Positions 1 to 12,135 of a stretch of 64,000 nucleotides of DNA are shown here, piece after piece. Source of the stretch: Nageia nagi. Taxonomy: Eukaryota > Pinophyta. How positions within the stretch are numbered: the first letter of the stretch is position 1; every line of letters begins with the position of its first letter. The notes below the pieces were generated by a model. It was not told the DNA's origin. It saw nothing but the letters and a program-made list of their open reading frames with translations, and searched no databases. Location of the stretch: assembly GCA_050084985.1 (NCBI GenBank), contig JBITNC010000001.1:20398001-20462000 (forward strand), given 5' to 3'. The position numbers were made by a program, and so were the translations under genes.

Positions 1-289
1 GTGGCTAAATCATTAAATTATTTATTTAACATTTTATCTTGCTTAATTATACCTAATGCTTCTAATCTCCATGGTTAAGATTCAATTTCAATGGTATCTC
101 TAAGTTCCTTGATATAGACAAGGGGATTTTTTTTTATAACCATCCTTATGTGGGTTAGTAATCTAGAAATAAATTATTGTATATTTTATTTTTCCATCAT
201 GGGATCCTAAATTCTTATTTGGATGGATTTGAATATTTTATCAAATTAACGAACACTTTTTTTAAGTAATTAAATTACCTCCCTAATTT

Positions 290-530
290 TATTGATACTT
301 TTCATCCTCACTTCAAGAAAGTGGTATTTGGCTTTGAAGGCATCCCTAATTTCTGCCCAAGTCCTCACTTTCTAGTTTGAAGCTATTTTATTACATTTCA
401 TTATCCATTGTAGGACTTCATTTCTTAGGTTTTTCATAAAGTCAAGAATTTTGGTTTCATTGCTAATACTTTTAAAACATTTATTTTCTAATATGAATAA
501 ATGTTCTTTAGGATCCTAGGTATCCTTTTG
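290..530 (-). pseudogene. Ty3/gypsy-type gag fragment
   Basis: Read on the minus strand from about 530 down to 290, one frame gives about 80 codons with two in-frame stops. It has the look of a plant gypsy gag (Retrotrans_gag family): an acidic start (DPKEHLFILENKCF), then an LRNEVLQWIMKCNK stretch, then VRTWAEIRDAFKAKYHFLE, which corresponds to the usual W-x-E-L-x-x-x-F segment. Gag forms the particle that packages element RNA. No LTR, protease or pol belonging to it is visible, so it is a truncated relic older than the large element starting near 1238. Assignment rests on motif resemblance only. Confidence 0.5.
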
Positions 531-540
531 AAAGATTGGG

Positions 541-1237
541 AGTCTAGATAGGATTGCGATAATCTATTGATTATTGGTAGCCATTCTCTATCAATGGGGA
601 TTAGGTTGATATGATCATTAGTTTTTTAGGTGGTATAATGGTCTTTCTCTCCATTGGTAATACTAATTTCCCTCTCTATGTGGATCTAAGTGAATGTCAA
701 AGTATTATTCTCCAATAACTTTGAATTATATATTTGAAGTGAGAATTATCACAAGTTTATATCATAGGGGATAGTTCTTCACTCAATGGGGTGCTAGATT
801 ATGGAATGTTTATGATATTATTATGTTTATTTCATAGCATATTTCTAACCTCATCAAACTAGATAAGGTGGGGAGAGTTCATATATGTATGGAGGGATCC
901 ATGATAATTTCTACTGATTCATGAATATCATATCTTTGAGGGTATTATTTTATAGTGATGAGTTGGAAATTTTGTTTTTAATTCTTATGATAATTTTGAT
1001 ATACTAATATTTAGTTGCTAATTTCTATTTCTATCATTAATCTATGAATGATATTTTGTATCTCCATTTTTTTATTCAAATATTTCTTGAGTTTATTGAT
1101 AATGTTTTGGGGAAGGATTCCTTTGATCACTCATTAATTTTATGTTTTATGAAGGGTTTTTGGGATTTAATTATGTTCCTACTTTTTATGATTCATATTT
1201 TAATTTGCTATCCATTTTATCCTTATCAGTTTGGTCA
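541..1237. other. Anonymous AT-rich DNA
   Basis: I see no domain, repeat or RNA gene here. A 119-codon open frame (1044-1403) starts here and runs into the LTR at 1238. Its 3' half repeats at 25820-26041 only because that part is LTR, so I do not call it a gene. Confidence 0.4.
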
Positions 1238-1424
1238 AGTTAGTGCACCTATAGAGGTAACCAATTTTTGCAAAACATTCTTGTACATTTGCACCAAAAA
1301 CCCTAATCCAAATAGCCTAATAAATATTTCAAATTATTTTAAAGAGTTTGTAAATGTCATTTTTATGTTATTTTTATCCATAAAAACCTTAAAAAATGGT
1401 TAATTTTCTTTTGTACATAAGGAG

Positions 1425-1935
1425 GGGTTCATCCATATAAGTCTCTTTTTCTCTGCATAAGCCCCTTATCCTTCACATAAGCTCCATATTGACCAGATAA
1501 GCCTTATTTCCTTGTTTGCATAAATATTATGTTATCTACATAAGGTTCCTTCTCTCTACATAATGATTATGTGTTTTTCATAATCTTCCAACACTTTTTA
1601 TAACATATTATATTCACTCTCATGATGCCAACATTATCTGTATAACCCTATGTTTAGCCACATAGGGCTTATATCCTTAGCATAAGGCTTATCTCCTCTG
1701 CATGAGATATTTTAACTCTGCATAATACATTATTACATTGCATAACATTCATAAGCTTTGCATAACCTAGTTATAGATTGCATAAGGAACTAATTCATTG
1801 AGAAAACCCTAATTGATTTGTAAAAGCTATAAGCCCTCCACATAAACCCTATTTTTCCTTAATAAGTGATATAGTGTCCACAAAAGCCTTATCCTATCCA
1901 CATAAGCTCTTATTTCTTCACATAAGACTTTTAGG
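1425..1935 (+). repeat. Degenerate CATAAG/CATAAGCCTTAT motif array in LTR
   Basis: Over about 500 bp the hexamer CATAAG, or a one-base variant such as CATAAT or CATAAC, recurs roughly every 15-30 bases, usually preceded by T, C or G and followed by a pyrimidine-rich spacer. The same array is in the other LTR (26085-26590). It lies upstream of the LTR TATA box, where the U3 enhancer of a retrotransposon would be. It is not a strict tandem repeat, since spacer lengths vary. Confidence 0.6.
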
Positions 1936-2241
1936 TGATCATTGCATTAAAGAGGAAGGAAAATCATTTAAAATTTGAAAGGAGTTTCAAGGAGTAATAG
2001 GAGTTTATTTCAAGTGCCATAATGAGGGCCTCAAGAACATTTATAAGGAGTTTAAGAATAGATAAATGGTAACCATATGAATTCCATAAATTAATAAAGA
2101 AAGGTTAGTTATTTTTGAAGTAACTTTCAATCATGAATTTTTTTTTATTCAAAAGGGAAAAAGGGGAAAATCTAGTTCTTTCAAAATGAGGGATACAAAT
2201 CTTGATGATGAGGAAAATTTGATGTATTATCTAGTAGAGAG

Positions 2242-2253
2242 TATATATAAAGG
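2242..2253 (+). promoter_or_regulatory. Putative LTR TATA box
   Basis: TATATATAAAGG is conserved at the same place in the other LTR (26902-26913). It sits at the downstream end of the U3-like part and just before the LTR-borne coding remnant. Confidence 0.45.
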
Positions 2254-2281
2254 TTTTTGGTATCCTAGAGAGTATGATTAG

Positions 2282-4018
2282 TGTTTATCCAAAAAATGCA
2301 ATTTGGCTCTTTATCTTACAACATAGTTGTGGGTGTGCCAGATTGATCCTCATAATGAACCAACCATCCTTGGATGAATTGATTTTTAGTTGATAATGTT
2401 ATGGACCATAATTCTTAGAAAAAATCATGATGTACTTGAATAGTTCATATTTTGATAATGTTAAAGACAAACATATTCTACAAAATTTCTCGACTCATAA
2501 ATGATTCTTATTTTAGAAATTGAAAACCTTAAAGACCAATATCTCATAATCTTCTTTAGAAACATCTCATAGACAAATAAATGACTAGGATATTGAGCTT
2601 CTAGTGGTCTGATTTTATATAGATTGGCCCTATTTTGGATCTTTAACCAATTAGATCACATTTGTTGTATCTCTTAGAATTCATAACCAAGAGGTTTCCT
2701 TTCCACATACAGATATATATGCCCTTTAAAAGACTCATCACAGATATAATAGATAGTTTGATTCCAAATTCCTCATTCTAGTTTTATCAATATGGTGCCT
2801 TATCCATTATAAAAGATGAAAAACAAAATAAAAATGGATATAAATACCAAAATATATTTAAAAAGTTCAAAATGCAAGAAAGAAAGCAAAATGGTATAGC
2901 TTGAGGCCAACTAGAACTTCTAACAATTTTGGCAAAACCTAGAGGAAGGACTCGTTGCTCATAGCAATTCCTATAATGCAACATCTATCATTTGATTGCA
3001 AGAGAGAAGAAGCTATATTCATGTATATTTCATTCATCATACTATGGAGAATAGGAAACATATCAGCAATGCAACCATATAATCCATCCAAAGACTACAT
3101 AAAGAAATACATCTATAGGTGTTGTCATACTTAATTTGGGTTTGAATAATAGATATTTCATTACTCATGTGCAAATGTTGCAAGGTTCAACCTCCTATTT
3201 TACATTGATATGAGCTATATATGTAGCTTCAAATTCAAAAATATATATCAAAGGTAAAAATAATCTAAAGAGAATATATAATCTATAGCTTGTAATTAAC
3301 TAACTGTGATCTAATAGAATTATGAAATCCTAGCATATCTAGCTTACAATTTCAATCTGCATACTATTGTAACTTCTTAAAATTATGCTAAATAAAAATT
3401 GTATTTTTATATTTCATGCCTAAATGTAGTCAAAAAATCTTATTTTCATAATATTAGAAAAGTTTTAGAACATTGCTTATAATTATTACAATGCTTATAC
3501 AATCTTTCGAGGCTTAGGCAATATAACTAAGACTATCATGATCTAGAACAATAAGAAATGGTTTTTATATCCAATAGATATGTGTGGACATGATTTGGTT
3601 CTTAAAGAATGAATCATATTTGAGTATGGCAAGTTTTAAAAAAGAATAAGGTGTATTGGTTGATCAAACCATTTTCCTTGGAGATTCCTTAGTAACAATC
3701 TTATCGTATTTTAGGTAGATGCATGAAAGATGAAAATCATTGGGCTCTAAGAATATTGTAAGATTATAAATTCATTAGGTTTTAGGAATGTTCTTTTTTT
3801 TTTTTGAATTTTACTACACTATAAGAAAATGCATAGGAGGAGAGTACCTTAAGGCTCTAAGAAGATGATTTGCTCATACAACACAATTGGGCTCGAAGAA
3901 AGTTCTCTTTCACCAACACTCCTATTTTGGATGCCTCTAAAATAGTTAAAACTTGTTAAAGAATAAGGAAATCAGAAAATAATATCCTTGCTTAATGCAT
4001 GTTATGATTTCTCTAACA
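2282..4018 (-). repeat. 3' LTR of the nested non-coding element (uninterrupted copy)
   Basis: It aligns along its length with 6021-7767 and 14551-14654. A landmark is the shared TTGATCCTCATAATGAACC (2343 and 6080). It preserves near 3920 the empty site of the CACTA-like insertion. A 65-codon minus frame at 2787-2984 has no visible family features and is not called. Confidence 0.65.
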
Positions 4019-4033
4019 TTTTTTCCCCTTTAC
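4019..4033 (-). other. Polypurine tract of the nested element
   Basis: On the minus strand this reads GTAAAGGGGAAAAAA directly next to the LTR end. That is the usual place and composition of the plus-strand priming tract, and it sets the orientation. Confidence 0.5.
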
Positions 4034-6020
4034 TAGCTATTCTAAAGAGTTGGAATAGTTAGTGAAATAACAATAGAAATTTAATAGGCAACATGTATTT
4101 AGTAGGGGTTGGATGGGATAGAAAAGTCTCTAATTAATCTTTAAATCAAATAGAATAATATTCATATACCAATCAATCATAACCTTAACCATTTAAAATA
4201 GGAAAAATATTTATGATAAATATTTAAATAAAATACTAAAGTAAATCAATGCTTCCTAATTTGTATCCACTTATGAGTCTTTTTGTTGAATAGCCTTTTT
4301 GAGATGTCATGTGATGCTTGAAAAATAGACTAGTAATGGGCATGTAAACTTAGGAAAAAGGAAGAGGGAAGAGAGAGGGTGAATGTAGAAGAAGGGATGG
4401 GGAAAGTAGAAGGAAAGAGAAGAAGGAAGGCAAGAGGCCATGAGGTTTAAGAATAGATAAGGCAAGGAGTAGTTGAGATGGAAACTAAATGCAGATGAAT
4501 GGACATGATGGATAAAATTAGTTATTTATAGGAGAGAGTTATATTGGGCATAATATATTGGACAAGAAAAAATATTTGCATGATCACTACTAATTTATTT
4601 CACAAGCTTTATACCACATCTTTACTTCCTTAACCATACTTTGATCTTCATCATTGAATGTTCTAATACTTTCTATGCATTGGATATTTATAGGAAAACT
4701 CCCATATATTTGTTTATGATTTCTCTAAAAAATGAATATTAATAAAAGTGGTTCAAAAAATTATGAAATTATTCTTGAATTATTCAAACCTATTTCTATC
4801 TATACTTTTGTAACTCATCCATCTTATCCTTTTTCAAGAAATCTCCTTTTACATTTGATCAATTGATTTTGAATATAAATTAAAATCAATAACCTATATG
4901 GAAAACTCTTTTGATCTATATTTAACTAAGTTTTTAGGAAAATTATCCATTGGAAAAAACTTGTATCATTGAAATACATTAGTTTATTAACCAAAATCCC
5001 TAATCAACTCCTCTGATAGAGAATATTATAGTTAGTATAAATGAATTTAATCAGGTAAGCACAACATTATTAGCTATCAAATCTTTTGGTGTGAATGGAT
5101 GGTAAATAGCATCTTGGGATTATAGGACTTGATAAGTAATGGTAAGGTATCAAAGTCTTATCCATAAGATATGGACATTTTATGCATACCCCCTAGTATT
5201 ACCAAAATATTTCTACCTATATTTTAAAAATATAGCTATTTACACATATCAATCCTTTTCTAAGGTATGTCAGTTATTCATGTTTCAAAGGATATCTTTA
5301 TAATGTCTCTTTCTAATGCAATGAGAAAAGATTAGAATGTTACCTTAGAAACTTAGAATGTAATCCTTCAAGAATTAGAAAAGGGTTGGGTGGGTGTCCT
5401 TTTGTAGGAATATACATTGTGTAACTTTATCTATCATATTAAAATATGTATGGCTAGAATAAAATAAGCTCAAACACACTAAATCTACTTCATATATGAT
5501 CTCTTTATATGCATTCCATAGCTAGTAGTATCTTTAATAGATAACCCTTTTGAAGACATAAACCTTATAATATTATATTTATTATTCTAGTATTTTGTAT
5601 TATAAGATACAATTATTCTTTCAAGAAAGCATTAAAACATCCCCTAGTATTGCTTAGGTATAAAATCTTTATCAAGAAACCTTGATTATGATTAACCCCC
5701 AAACATTATAAGTCCGTAAAAATATTTCTTTTGGGAATACTATTCTCCTTAAATGATATATAAGTCATATTTACTAAGTGTTTTGCTCAATTTTTAACAT
5801 TTCAAAATATATTCTCTTATTCTTCAGATCTTTAATCTTGAACTAATCAAGTCACTATTATATTTCCTCGAAATAGATCAAACTAATTTAGCTAGTATGT
5901 GCATTGATATCACCAAATATATCTTGAATTAACATAAACATATATCTCATAGTCATGTTCAAGGCCATTCTCTTATGAAAACTATGTGAAATCATCCAAT
6001 CAAGCATGCTAGAAATGGAT
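4034..6020 (-). other. Core of the nested element, no recognisable gene
   Basis: About 2 kb between the two LTRs. A purine-rich stretch lies at about 4350-4440 on the plus strand. The longest minus frame (5888-6073, 61 codons) reads into the LTR and shows no retroviral motif. I looked for RT (YxDD), integrase and protease motifs on the minus strand and saw none. The core may always have been non-coding. Confidence 0.5.
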
Positions 6021-7767
6021 TGTTGATCCAAAAAATGTAATTCTTCTCTTTGTCTTATAATAAAGTTATGCAAGTATTGGGTTGATCCTCATAATGAACC
6101 AACCATCCTTGGATGAATTAATTTTAGGTTGATTCAACCCCTAATTTTATTTATCTAAGATAGTGCCTAATGAGTCATTTTTTAATAATCTTATGGACCA
6201 TGATTCGTAGACAAAATTATGATTTGCTTGAAAACTCAAGATTCTAAGAATGTTAAAGACATACATCTTACATAGAATTTCTTCACTTGATAATGGATAT
6301 TATTTTAGAAATTTAAAATTCCAAAGATTAGTATCTCATAATATTCTTTAGATGCATCCCATAGATAGAAAAGTGAATAGGATCTTGATCTTTTGATGGT
6401 CTAGTTTAATATAGGTTGGCCCTATTTTGGGTCTTTAACAATTAGATCACATTGTTTTCACATAAAATAATATAATTTGGATGGTATATATCTCTCATAT
6501 ATAAGATAATATTACCCATTTATTGTAGCTCTTATAATTGATAACCATGATGTTTACTTCCCACAAATAGATATGTATAACCTTTAAAAGACTCATCATA
6601 GATAGAAGAGACAATCTGATTCCAAATTCCTTATTGTGGTTTTATAAAGATGGTGCCTTATCCATCATGAAATATGGAAAATAAAAGGAAAAGATATATA
6701 AATGCTAAAAGAGATACAAAGGTTCAAATTGTAGGAAAGAAATGGAAACGATATATCTCAAGACCAACTCAAACTTCTAAATATTCTATCAAAACCTAGA
6801 GGAAGAACCCCTTGCTCATATTAATCCCTATAATGCATCATCTATACTTCAATTGCAAGAGAGTAGATGCTATAGTCATGTATATTTCATTCATCATACC
6901 ATGGAGAATAGAAAACATATGGAAAATGTAACCATCTAAGCCATTCAAAGACTACATGAAGAAATAAATGTACAAGTACCAGCATAGTCAATTTCAACTA
7001 GAACAATAAATATTTAATTACTTAGGTACAAATGTTACAAGGTTTAACCTCCTATTTTACATTGATCTGATTTGTATATATATTTTATATAAAAATATAT
7101 ACCAAAGGTAATAAGAATATAAAGAGAATCTATAAACTATAGCATATAACTAACTAACTATGATCTAATAGAATTATGAAATCCTAGCATATCTAGGTGA
7201 TAGCTTGAATCAACATATTGTTGTAAATTCTTGTAATTACACTAAATGTAAATATATTTTTTCTTTGGCACCTAGATGTAGCTGAGAAATCTTATTTGCA
7301 CAAGATTAGAATAATTCTAAAAGCTTACTTATAATTATTACAATACTTATTTAATCTTATCATACTTAGGTAGTATAACTAAGACTATCATGATCCAAAT
7401 CAATAAGAAATGGTCATTATCTCTAGTGGATGTGTATGGACATGGCTAGAATTTAAAAAAGTGAATAATGTTTAATTCCACTAGGTAACAGGAAAGTATG
7501 AGGTGTATTGGTTGATTAGACCATTTTCCTTGGAGATGCCTTGGTAACAATATGACTACATTCCAGGAAGATGCATGAAAGATGAAGACCACCAAGCTCT
7601 AAGAATATTGTAAACTTACAAGTTCATTGGGTTTTAGGAATGTTCTTCTTATTTGAAGTCTACTAGGCTCTAAGAAAATGTGTAGAGGAAAGTACTATTG
7701 GTATATGAGAAGATGATTTTCTCATACAACACCATCGAACCCAAGAATGTTCTCTTTCACCAACACT
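6021..7767 (-). repeat. 5' LTR of the nested element, left part
   Basis: Second copy of 2282-4018, beginning TGTTGATCCAAAAAATG. It is interrupted after CACCAACACT by the CACTA-like transposon and resumes at 14551. Confidence 0.65.
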
Positions 7768-7801
7768 CACTATTGAGTTTTAGCAATTTTGCATCACACC
7801 A

Positions 7802-9042
7802 TGTGATGTCCCCATTGTGCTTTTAGTGGGATCAATTTGGTCATATTGTATTATATTCCCTTCATGTATTTGCATTAACTACATTGTAACCTAAGATAAG
7901 AGTTTAATGGGTTATGTGGATCATACTATGAGCCCCATGTGGGATGTCTCCCTCCTAAGAGGTAGATTAGGTATGCTTTGTATTAAATATCCCAAGTTAT
8001 GGGAATCCCAATATAGATTTATACTTTATCTTGTTATACAGTCATTAGGATACTAGCACTAGCTTAGTGAGGGCTCCATACCCCCATGTTAGCTTATGAG
8101 AGCTCCAAATCCCCCACATTGGTACTCTAAGTATTAAGGGATCCCATGTTGGTACTGAATGTGGTCATGGACCTCACATTGGCATATTATGTGACTATGA
8201 CCCCCATGTTGGTACCTTAAGTGAATTAGGCCCCCTAAACACCCAATGTTGTAATATAAGAGCTTGAGATGATTCCAAGGCAAGTTTTAGACACAAGAAA
8301 GGTATAAATAGATGTAGAAGGCTCATTACATAATAAACTTGATCATTATTCATCTACATTTCTACCATCCATCAGATAACCTAGCTTGGCAACATTGATC
8401 AAAATTTCTGGGTATGAAGTCTAGAGGACATTTTGACAATGGGATATGATGCATATATAATTATATGGATCACCTAATCCATCTAGTGGCATTCTAAGGA
8501 CTTCATCTCTACCTTCAATGGTCATCCAGACTTGATGAAGACTCCTTTGTAGGACATGAACTTTAGTTGTGAGGATGTGGGTCTATTCCCTAGTTCGATA
8601 ATTCTAAATGGTTGTGATTATCTATGTGTTGTTCCCTAGATTGGCTCCATTAAGTCCAACATCATCCTTCTAGATCCTTGTATTGGATTGTAATTGGAAA
8701 ACCCATATTATGCAATATAAGGGTATTTATATCTCTATTGTATTTCTTGTATTCATATGATGGGTATTTGATATCTTGGACATATATATCATTATTTTGA
8801 TCATTTCTAATTCATAATTGCATTATTTATATCATGTGTGGTTCATCATTAGGTTTGTAGAGTGTTTGTGTGGAGTGTGGAATCCAATGTTGGTATTATA
8901 GGGTGATTATATGCTTGTAAGTACCCAACATTGGCATAGCTAGGGTTTGGAAGTGTTTAGGGAGAGATATAAGCTAGCCATGGGATCTATAAGAGTTGGA
9001 ATAGCTAGGAGTTGAAGGGTTTTGATATTTTGGATCATCATA
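7802..9042 (+). repeat. 5' LTR of the gag-protease element
   Basis: About 1.24 kb, aligned with 12136-13406. Both share GCTTTTAGTGGGA near the start and GGATCATCA near the end. It contains the CCCCATGTT repeat block. No open frame of note. Confidence 0.75.
8075..8245 (+). repeat. CCCCATGTT minisatellite in 5' LTR
   Basis: Units of about 28-35 bp with the core CCCC(A/C)(C/A)ATTGGTAC or CCCCATGTTAGCT, followed by a variable AAGTG-type spacer, occur five or six times. The second LTR has the same block at 12410-12605 with one extra near-exact unit. Confidence 0.55.
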
Positions 9043-9045
9043 AGT

Positions 9046-9056
9046 TGGATCAAAGC
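9046..9056 (+). other. Primer-binding site (initiator tRNA-Met type)
   Basis: TGGATCAAAGC, within AGTTGGATCAAAGCTTGG, resembles the usual TGGTATCAGAGC with a 1-base loss and one G-to-A change. It sits 3 bases after the LTR end. Confidence 0.5.
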
Positions 9057-9125
9057 TTGGATATAGCCATCCTATGCATGATACCTAGAATCCATTGCTA
9101 CTAAACTAGATCTAGCTAATGATAT

Positions 9126-10830
9126 ATGGCATCTACTACGAAGAGCGATAGATCTAAGGAGCTAGCAAAGAGAGACATTTAGGATGAGGAGAGATGACCA
9201 TGGATGAATGAGTTTCCAAAAGGGAGAGCTTATAGTGATAAGGGAGATGTGTAAAGGGTGCAAGGAGATATACATAGGTTAGATCAAAAGAAAAGCCTTA
9301 TTCCAATTCTAGGATCCACTCTCAAATGGAAGTTTTATGAGCTGATATTTTTTATTCATAACATGAATAGGGTCATATGTTCTATGCACTAGTAAATGCC
9401 CAAATATTGGTGAGATTTAGAGGATCCAAAGAGGCATAGATAACCATTACAATATTTTAGAGATGAGTTAAGAGCATATCACCATGTATAGGATGATAGG
9501 AAGCATCCACAACTAACTAGGGAGGATAGGAAGTAACCATGTTGGGGAAGGACTATGGAGGAGCATCCATGTCTAGTAAAAAATGATTAGGACATCTCAC
9601 ATATAGCCATGGGAGGTAGAGAGATCTCACATCTATCCAGGGAGAGTGAGGAGACCCCACATATAGCCAAACATGATCAAGAAACCCCACATCTAGTGAG
9701 GGATCATCAAGAGGAGTATTTTATGAAGGATTTGATGGATTATGAGTCTAGTGTGAGGAGATATTAGAGTTTGAGTGAAAGAGAATCCATCCATCATGGA
9801 TCATTTGATCATTTAGAAACCAAATTCTTGAGATCTTATCACATAGAGCATTCCAAGGTATGAACCCTATCCTAGGGAGGTATCTAGAGGATGATGTTAG
9901 TAGACTAGAAGAGAAGCTAGAGATTCCAAAGCCATCTAAGATAATGTTTGCATAGAAGATAGGGGAGGCTTTGAAGAATAAGGTGCCTAGTTCATTAGAG
10001 TTAAATCAAATCTTTAGAGAGTATTCTATGTTAGATCCCTATCTATAGAGAGATGTTAACTTCAATAGCTATCTTGAGCTAATGGGGTTGAAAGAGAGTA
10101 ATGCATATGGTCCATGATATTTAGGGAGCCAGTGGGAGGAGAAGAAGGATATACAACATTGGATTAGTAATATGCAGGTTCCCATATATGATGGGAAGAA
10201 GATGATGGCTAGGGCATTATTGCATCAATTATAGACATACTTTATGCTAAACCATAGCATGGTGGAGGAGGATGTGATTCACTTCACATCATTGCATTCG
10301 GAGGGTAATCCCCTAGAGTGGTGGTAGCATGGGGTGATCAACTAGGGGCATTTACTCATCACCTCATTTGATGAGTTTACTAGGAGGTTGGCAAAGAGGT
10401 TTGAATGGAAGAAGAAGAATGACTACTTCTAGTACTTGATGGTATTAAGGTTGCTTGGAGTAGTGGATGAGTTTGTGATGGATTTCTATCATGATCCATC
10501 ACATTTCAGAGGAGAGGTTGGATTTCCTCTTCATTAAGGGTTTTATGAAGCCATTGAGAGGGATGGTCAAGGTGTCCTCTCCTATGAGCCTTGATGGTGC
10601 TATCTAGAAAGCCTATGACTTAGATCCTACCATGACATCCCTTAGGAAAGGACTAGTTTCCAAGGGGCTAGTTAATTGGAAGTTAATAATTGAGGGGCCT
10701 AGCAAGGAAAAGACACTTCCTCCATCTAGACTAGCTTAGTTAGATGTAGCTACATGGAGGAAGATGAGAGAAGAGGGAAAGTGCTTCTACTACAAGAAGA
10801 CTTGGGAATCATTTTTTGGGAAAGGGATAG
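9126..10830 (+). pseudogene. gag of the gag-protease element
   Basis: The likely start is the ATG at 9126 (MASTTKSDRSKELAKR), soon followed by a stop. The recognisable capsid-like part is about 10120-10560. It has W-I-S-N-M-Q-V-P-x-Y-D-G-K-K, then a hydrophobic helix ending in GNPLEWW, then SFDEFTRRLAKRFEW and a DEFVMDFYHD segment. These match the order of plant gypsy Retrotrans_gag. Near 10780 a KCFYYKKTW stretch looks like a zinc knuckle in which the second Cys has become Tyr. Stops and frame shifts are frequent, mostly TAG, so no protein is made. The product would have formed the virus-like particle and packaged RNA. Confidence 0.6.
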
Positions 10831-10899
10831 ATACATTATATTAAGGTGTTGATGGATGAGGAATAGAAGGATTTAAACTTTGATTTGGGAGTTGATGTG

Positions 10900-11345
10900 G
10901 AGGATGTAGGGTCACCACAAGTGGAGAGCACTCTTGGGAGCATGATTGCTTCACTCCATGGAGTGAAGAAGTACCTAAGTTTGAAGATTGTGGGATAGGC
11001 TAGTGGAGGAGATGTGATGATATTGATAGATCTTGGAGCATTCCATAACTTCATAGATGTTAATTTTGCTAAATAGAAGGATTTAAAGACTAAGGGATTT
11101 GAGGGATTTCAAGTTTCAAATGGCAATGGGAAACTCACCTTGGTTGATTAGATTATGGAGCAATTTGAAGGGAGGTTACAAAGTTGTGTGGTGAGGGAGG
11201 AATACTACATATACCCTTTTAAGGGGCATCCTCACATCATTCTTGAAGTGCAATGGCTATACCAACTATCATAAGCTCACCATGAGTTTCAAGATAGATG
11301 GTAAGATCCATACTTTACAAGGCATATAGGATGATTTTCCATAGG
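10900..11345 (+). pseudogene. Retropepsin-like protease of the gag-protease element
   Basis: One frame reads through GDVMILIDLGAFHNFIDVNF, matching the plant gypsy pattern in which the active site is D-S-G-A-S-H-N-F. The Asp codon is at 11029-11031, but the Ser after it is Leu here. Downstream, FxVxNGNG, then I-L-E-V-Q-W-L-Y-Q and MSFKIDGKIHTLQG follow in the family order, including a change of the usual I-L-G-V-Q-W. The enzyme would cleave the gag polyprotein. TAG stops interrupt it. After it only non-coding DNA follows to the polypurine tract. Confidence 0.6.
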
Positions 11346-12121
11346 TGGAAAATAAGATGTTAGAGGTGATTGAGTGGTGTCAATAGAAGGAGGAAGCTAA
11401 AGAAGGGATCACATTGTAGTAGAAGGATCCAAGAAGGGCCATGTTAGATATTCTAAATGTTTTCCAGCCCACATTAGGCATTTAGGTGCCTTTCTTATCC
11501 ATTTTGATAATTTGGGAAGTTTGTGATGCCATGTTGGATGCCTAGATGGATTTTATTATCATTTTGGGTGTCCAAGATGATTGGAGTCCCATGTTGAGGT
11601 TTAAGAAGTTTGGGGTTATTGATTAGATACATCTAGAGGTTAGACATCCATCATTGGGATTAAGAGAGGTTGCATTCCCCTCATGGGTGTTTTAGGAGAT
11701 GGAGGGTGAGGTGATTTCTTCCTTCACACTATTTGTGAGGAGATTCAAAGCTTCTAAGTGGATTTTAGAGGAAACACTACTTCTTAGGAGGAGCTTAGGC
11801 TCTACATATTTTACACTAACTAATATCTTTCCCTAGTTTTTGTACTAAGTACAGTTCAACTTTGGTGTGCATGCACTCCCTTGGCTATGGAGGATCATTA
11901 ATGAGCATATGATGAGGAGTAGTAGCTATAACATACCTAAGAGTTTACCACTTGTATGGAGAAAAGAGCATGGAGCTCTAAACATCTACTCCTCACTACT
12001 ATCCAACATTGTGCATATTGAATTTGCACTCTATCACCATGAGCTTTGGTTGATAATTTTAAAGGATACATGGGAGATTGGATGCTATGATCTTCTATTA
12101 TTGCTTGAGAGAAATTAGTTT
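11346..12121 (+). other. Interior 3' region without pol
   Basis: There is no RT YxDD, RNase H or integrase motif here. An 83-codon frame at 11867-12118 has no family features. Several TAG-GTGCC / ATGTTGG phrases repeat loosely between 11470 and 11600. Confidence 0.45.
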
Positions 12122-12135
12122 GAAAGGGGAGGCTT
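12122..12135 (+). other. Polypurine tract of the gag-protease element
   Basis: GAAAGGGGAGGCTT directly precedes TGTAATATCCCC of the right LTR, as in many plant gypsy elements. Confidence 0.65.

Larger units (their letters stand above)
1238..2281 (+). repeat. 5' LTR of the large gypsy element, left part
   Basis: This part aligns with 25909-26941, sharing for example the segment following CACCTATAGAGGTA (CACCTATAGTGGTA at the right copy). It contains the CATAAG array and a TATA box. It is cut at 2281 by the 12.4-kb minus-strand insertion. The sequence resumes at 14655, where CTTAAGAAATTATTCAATTGG matches 26947 onward. Confidence 0.6.

Noticed and set aside
1425-1935. Possible CRISPR-like array from repeated CATAAG motif
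   Set aside because: The repeat is only six bases with irregular spacing, the context is a plant LTR, and no cas genes exist.
8075-8245. Possible CRISPR-like array from CCCCATGTT units
   Set aside because: Spacers are related to one another, the block is inside an LTR and duplicated in the other LTR, and the genome is a plant's.
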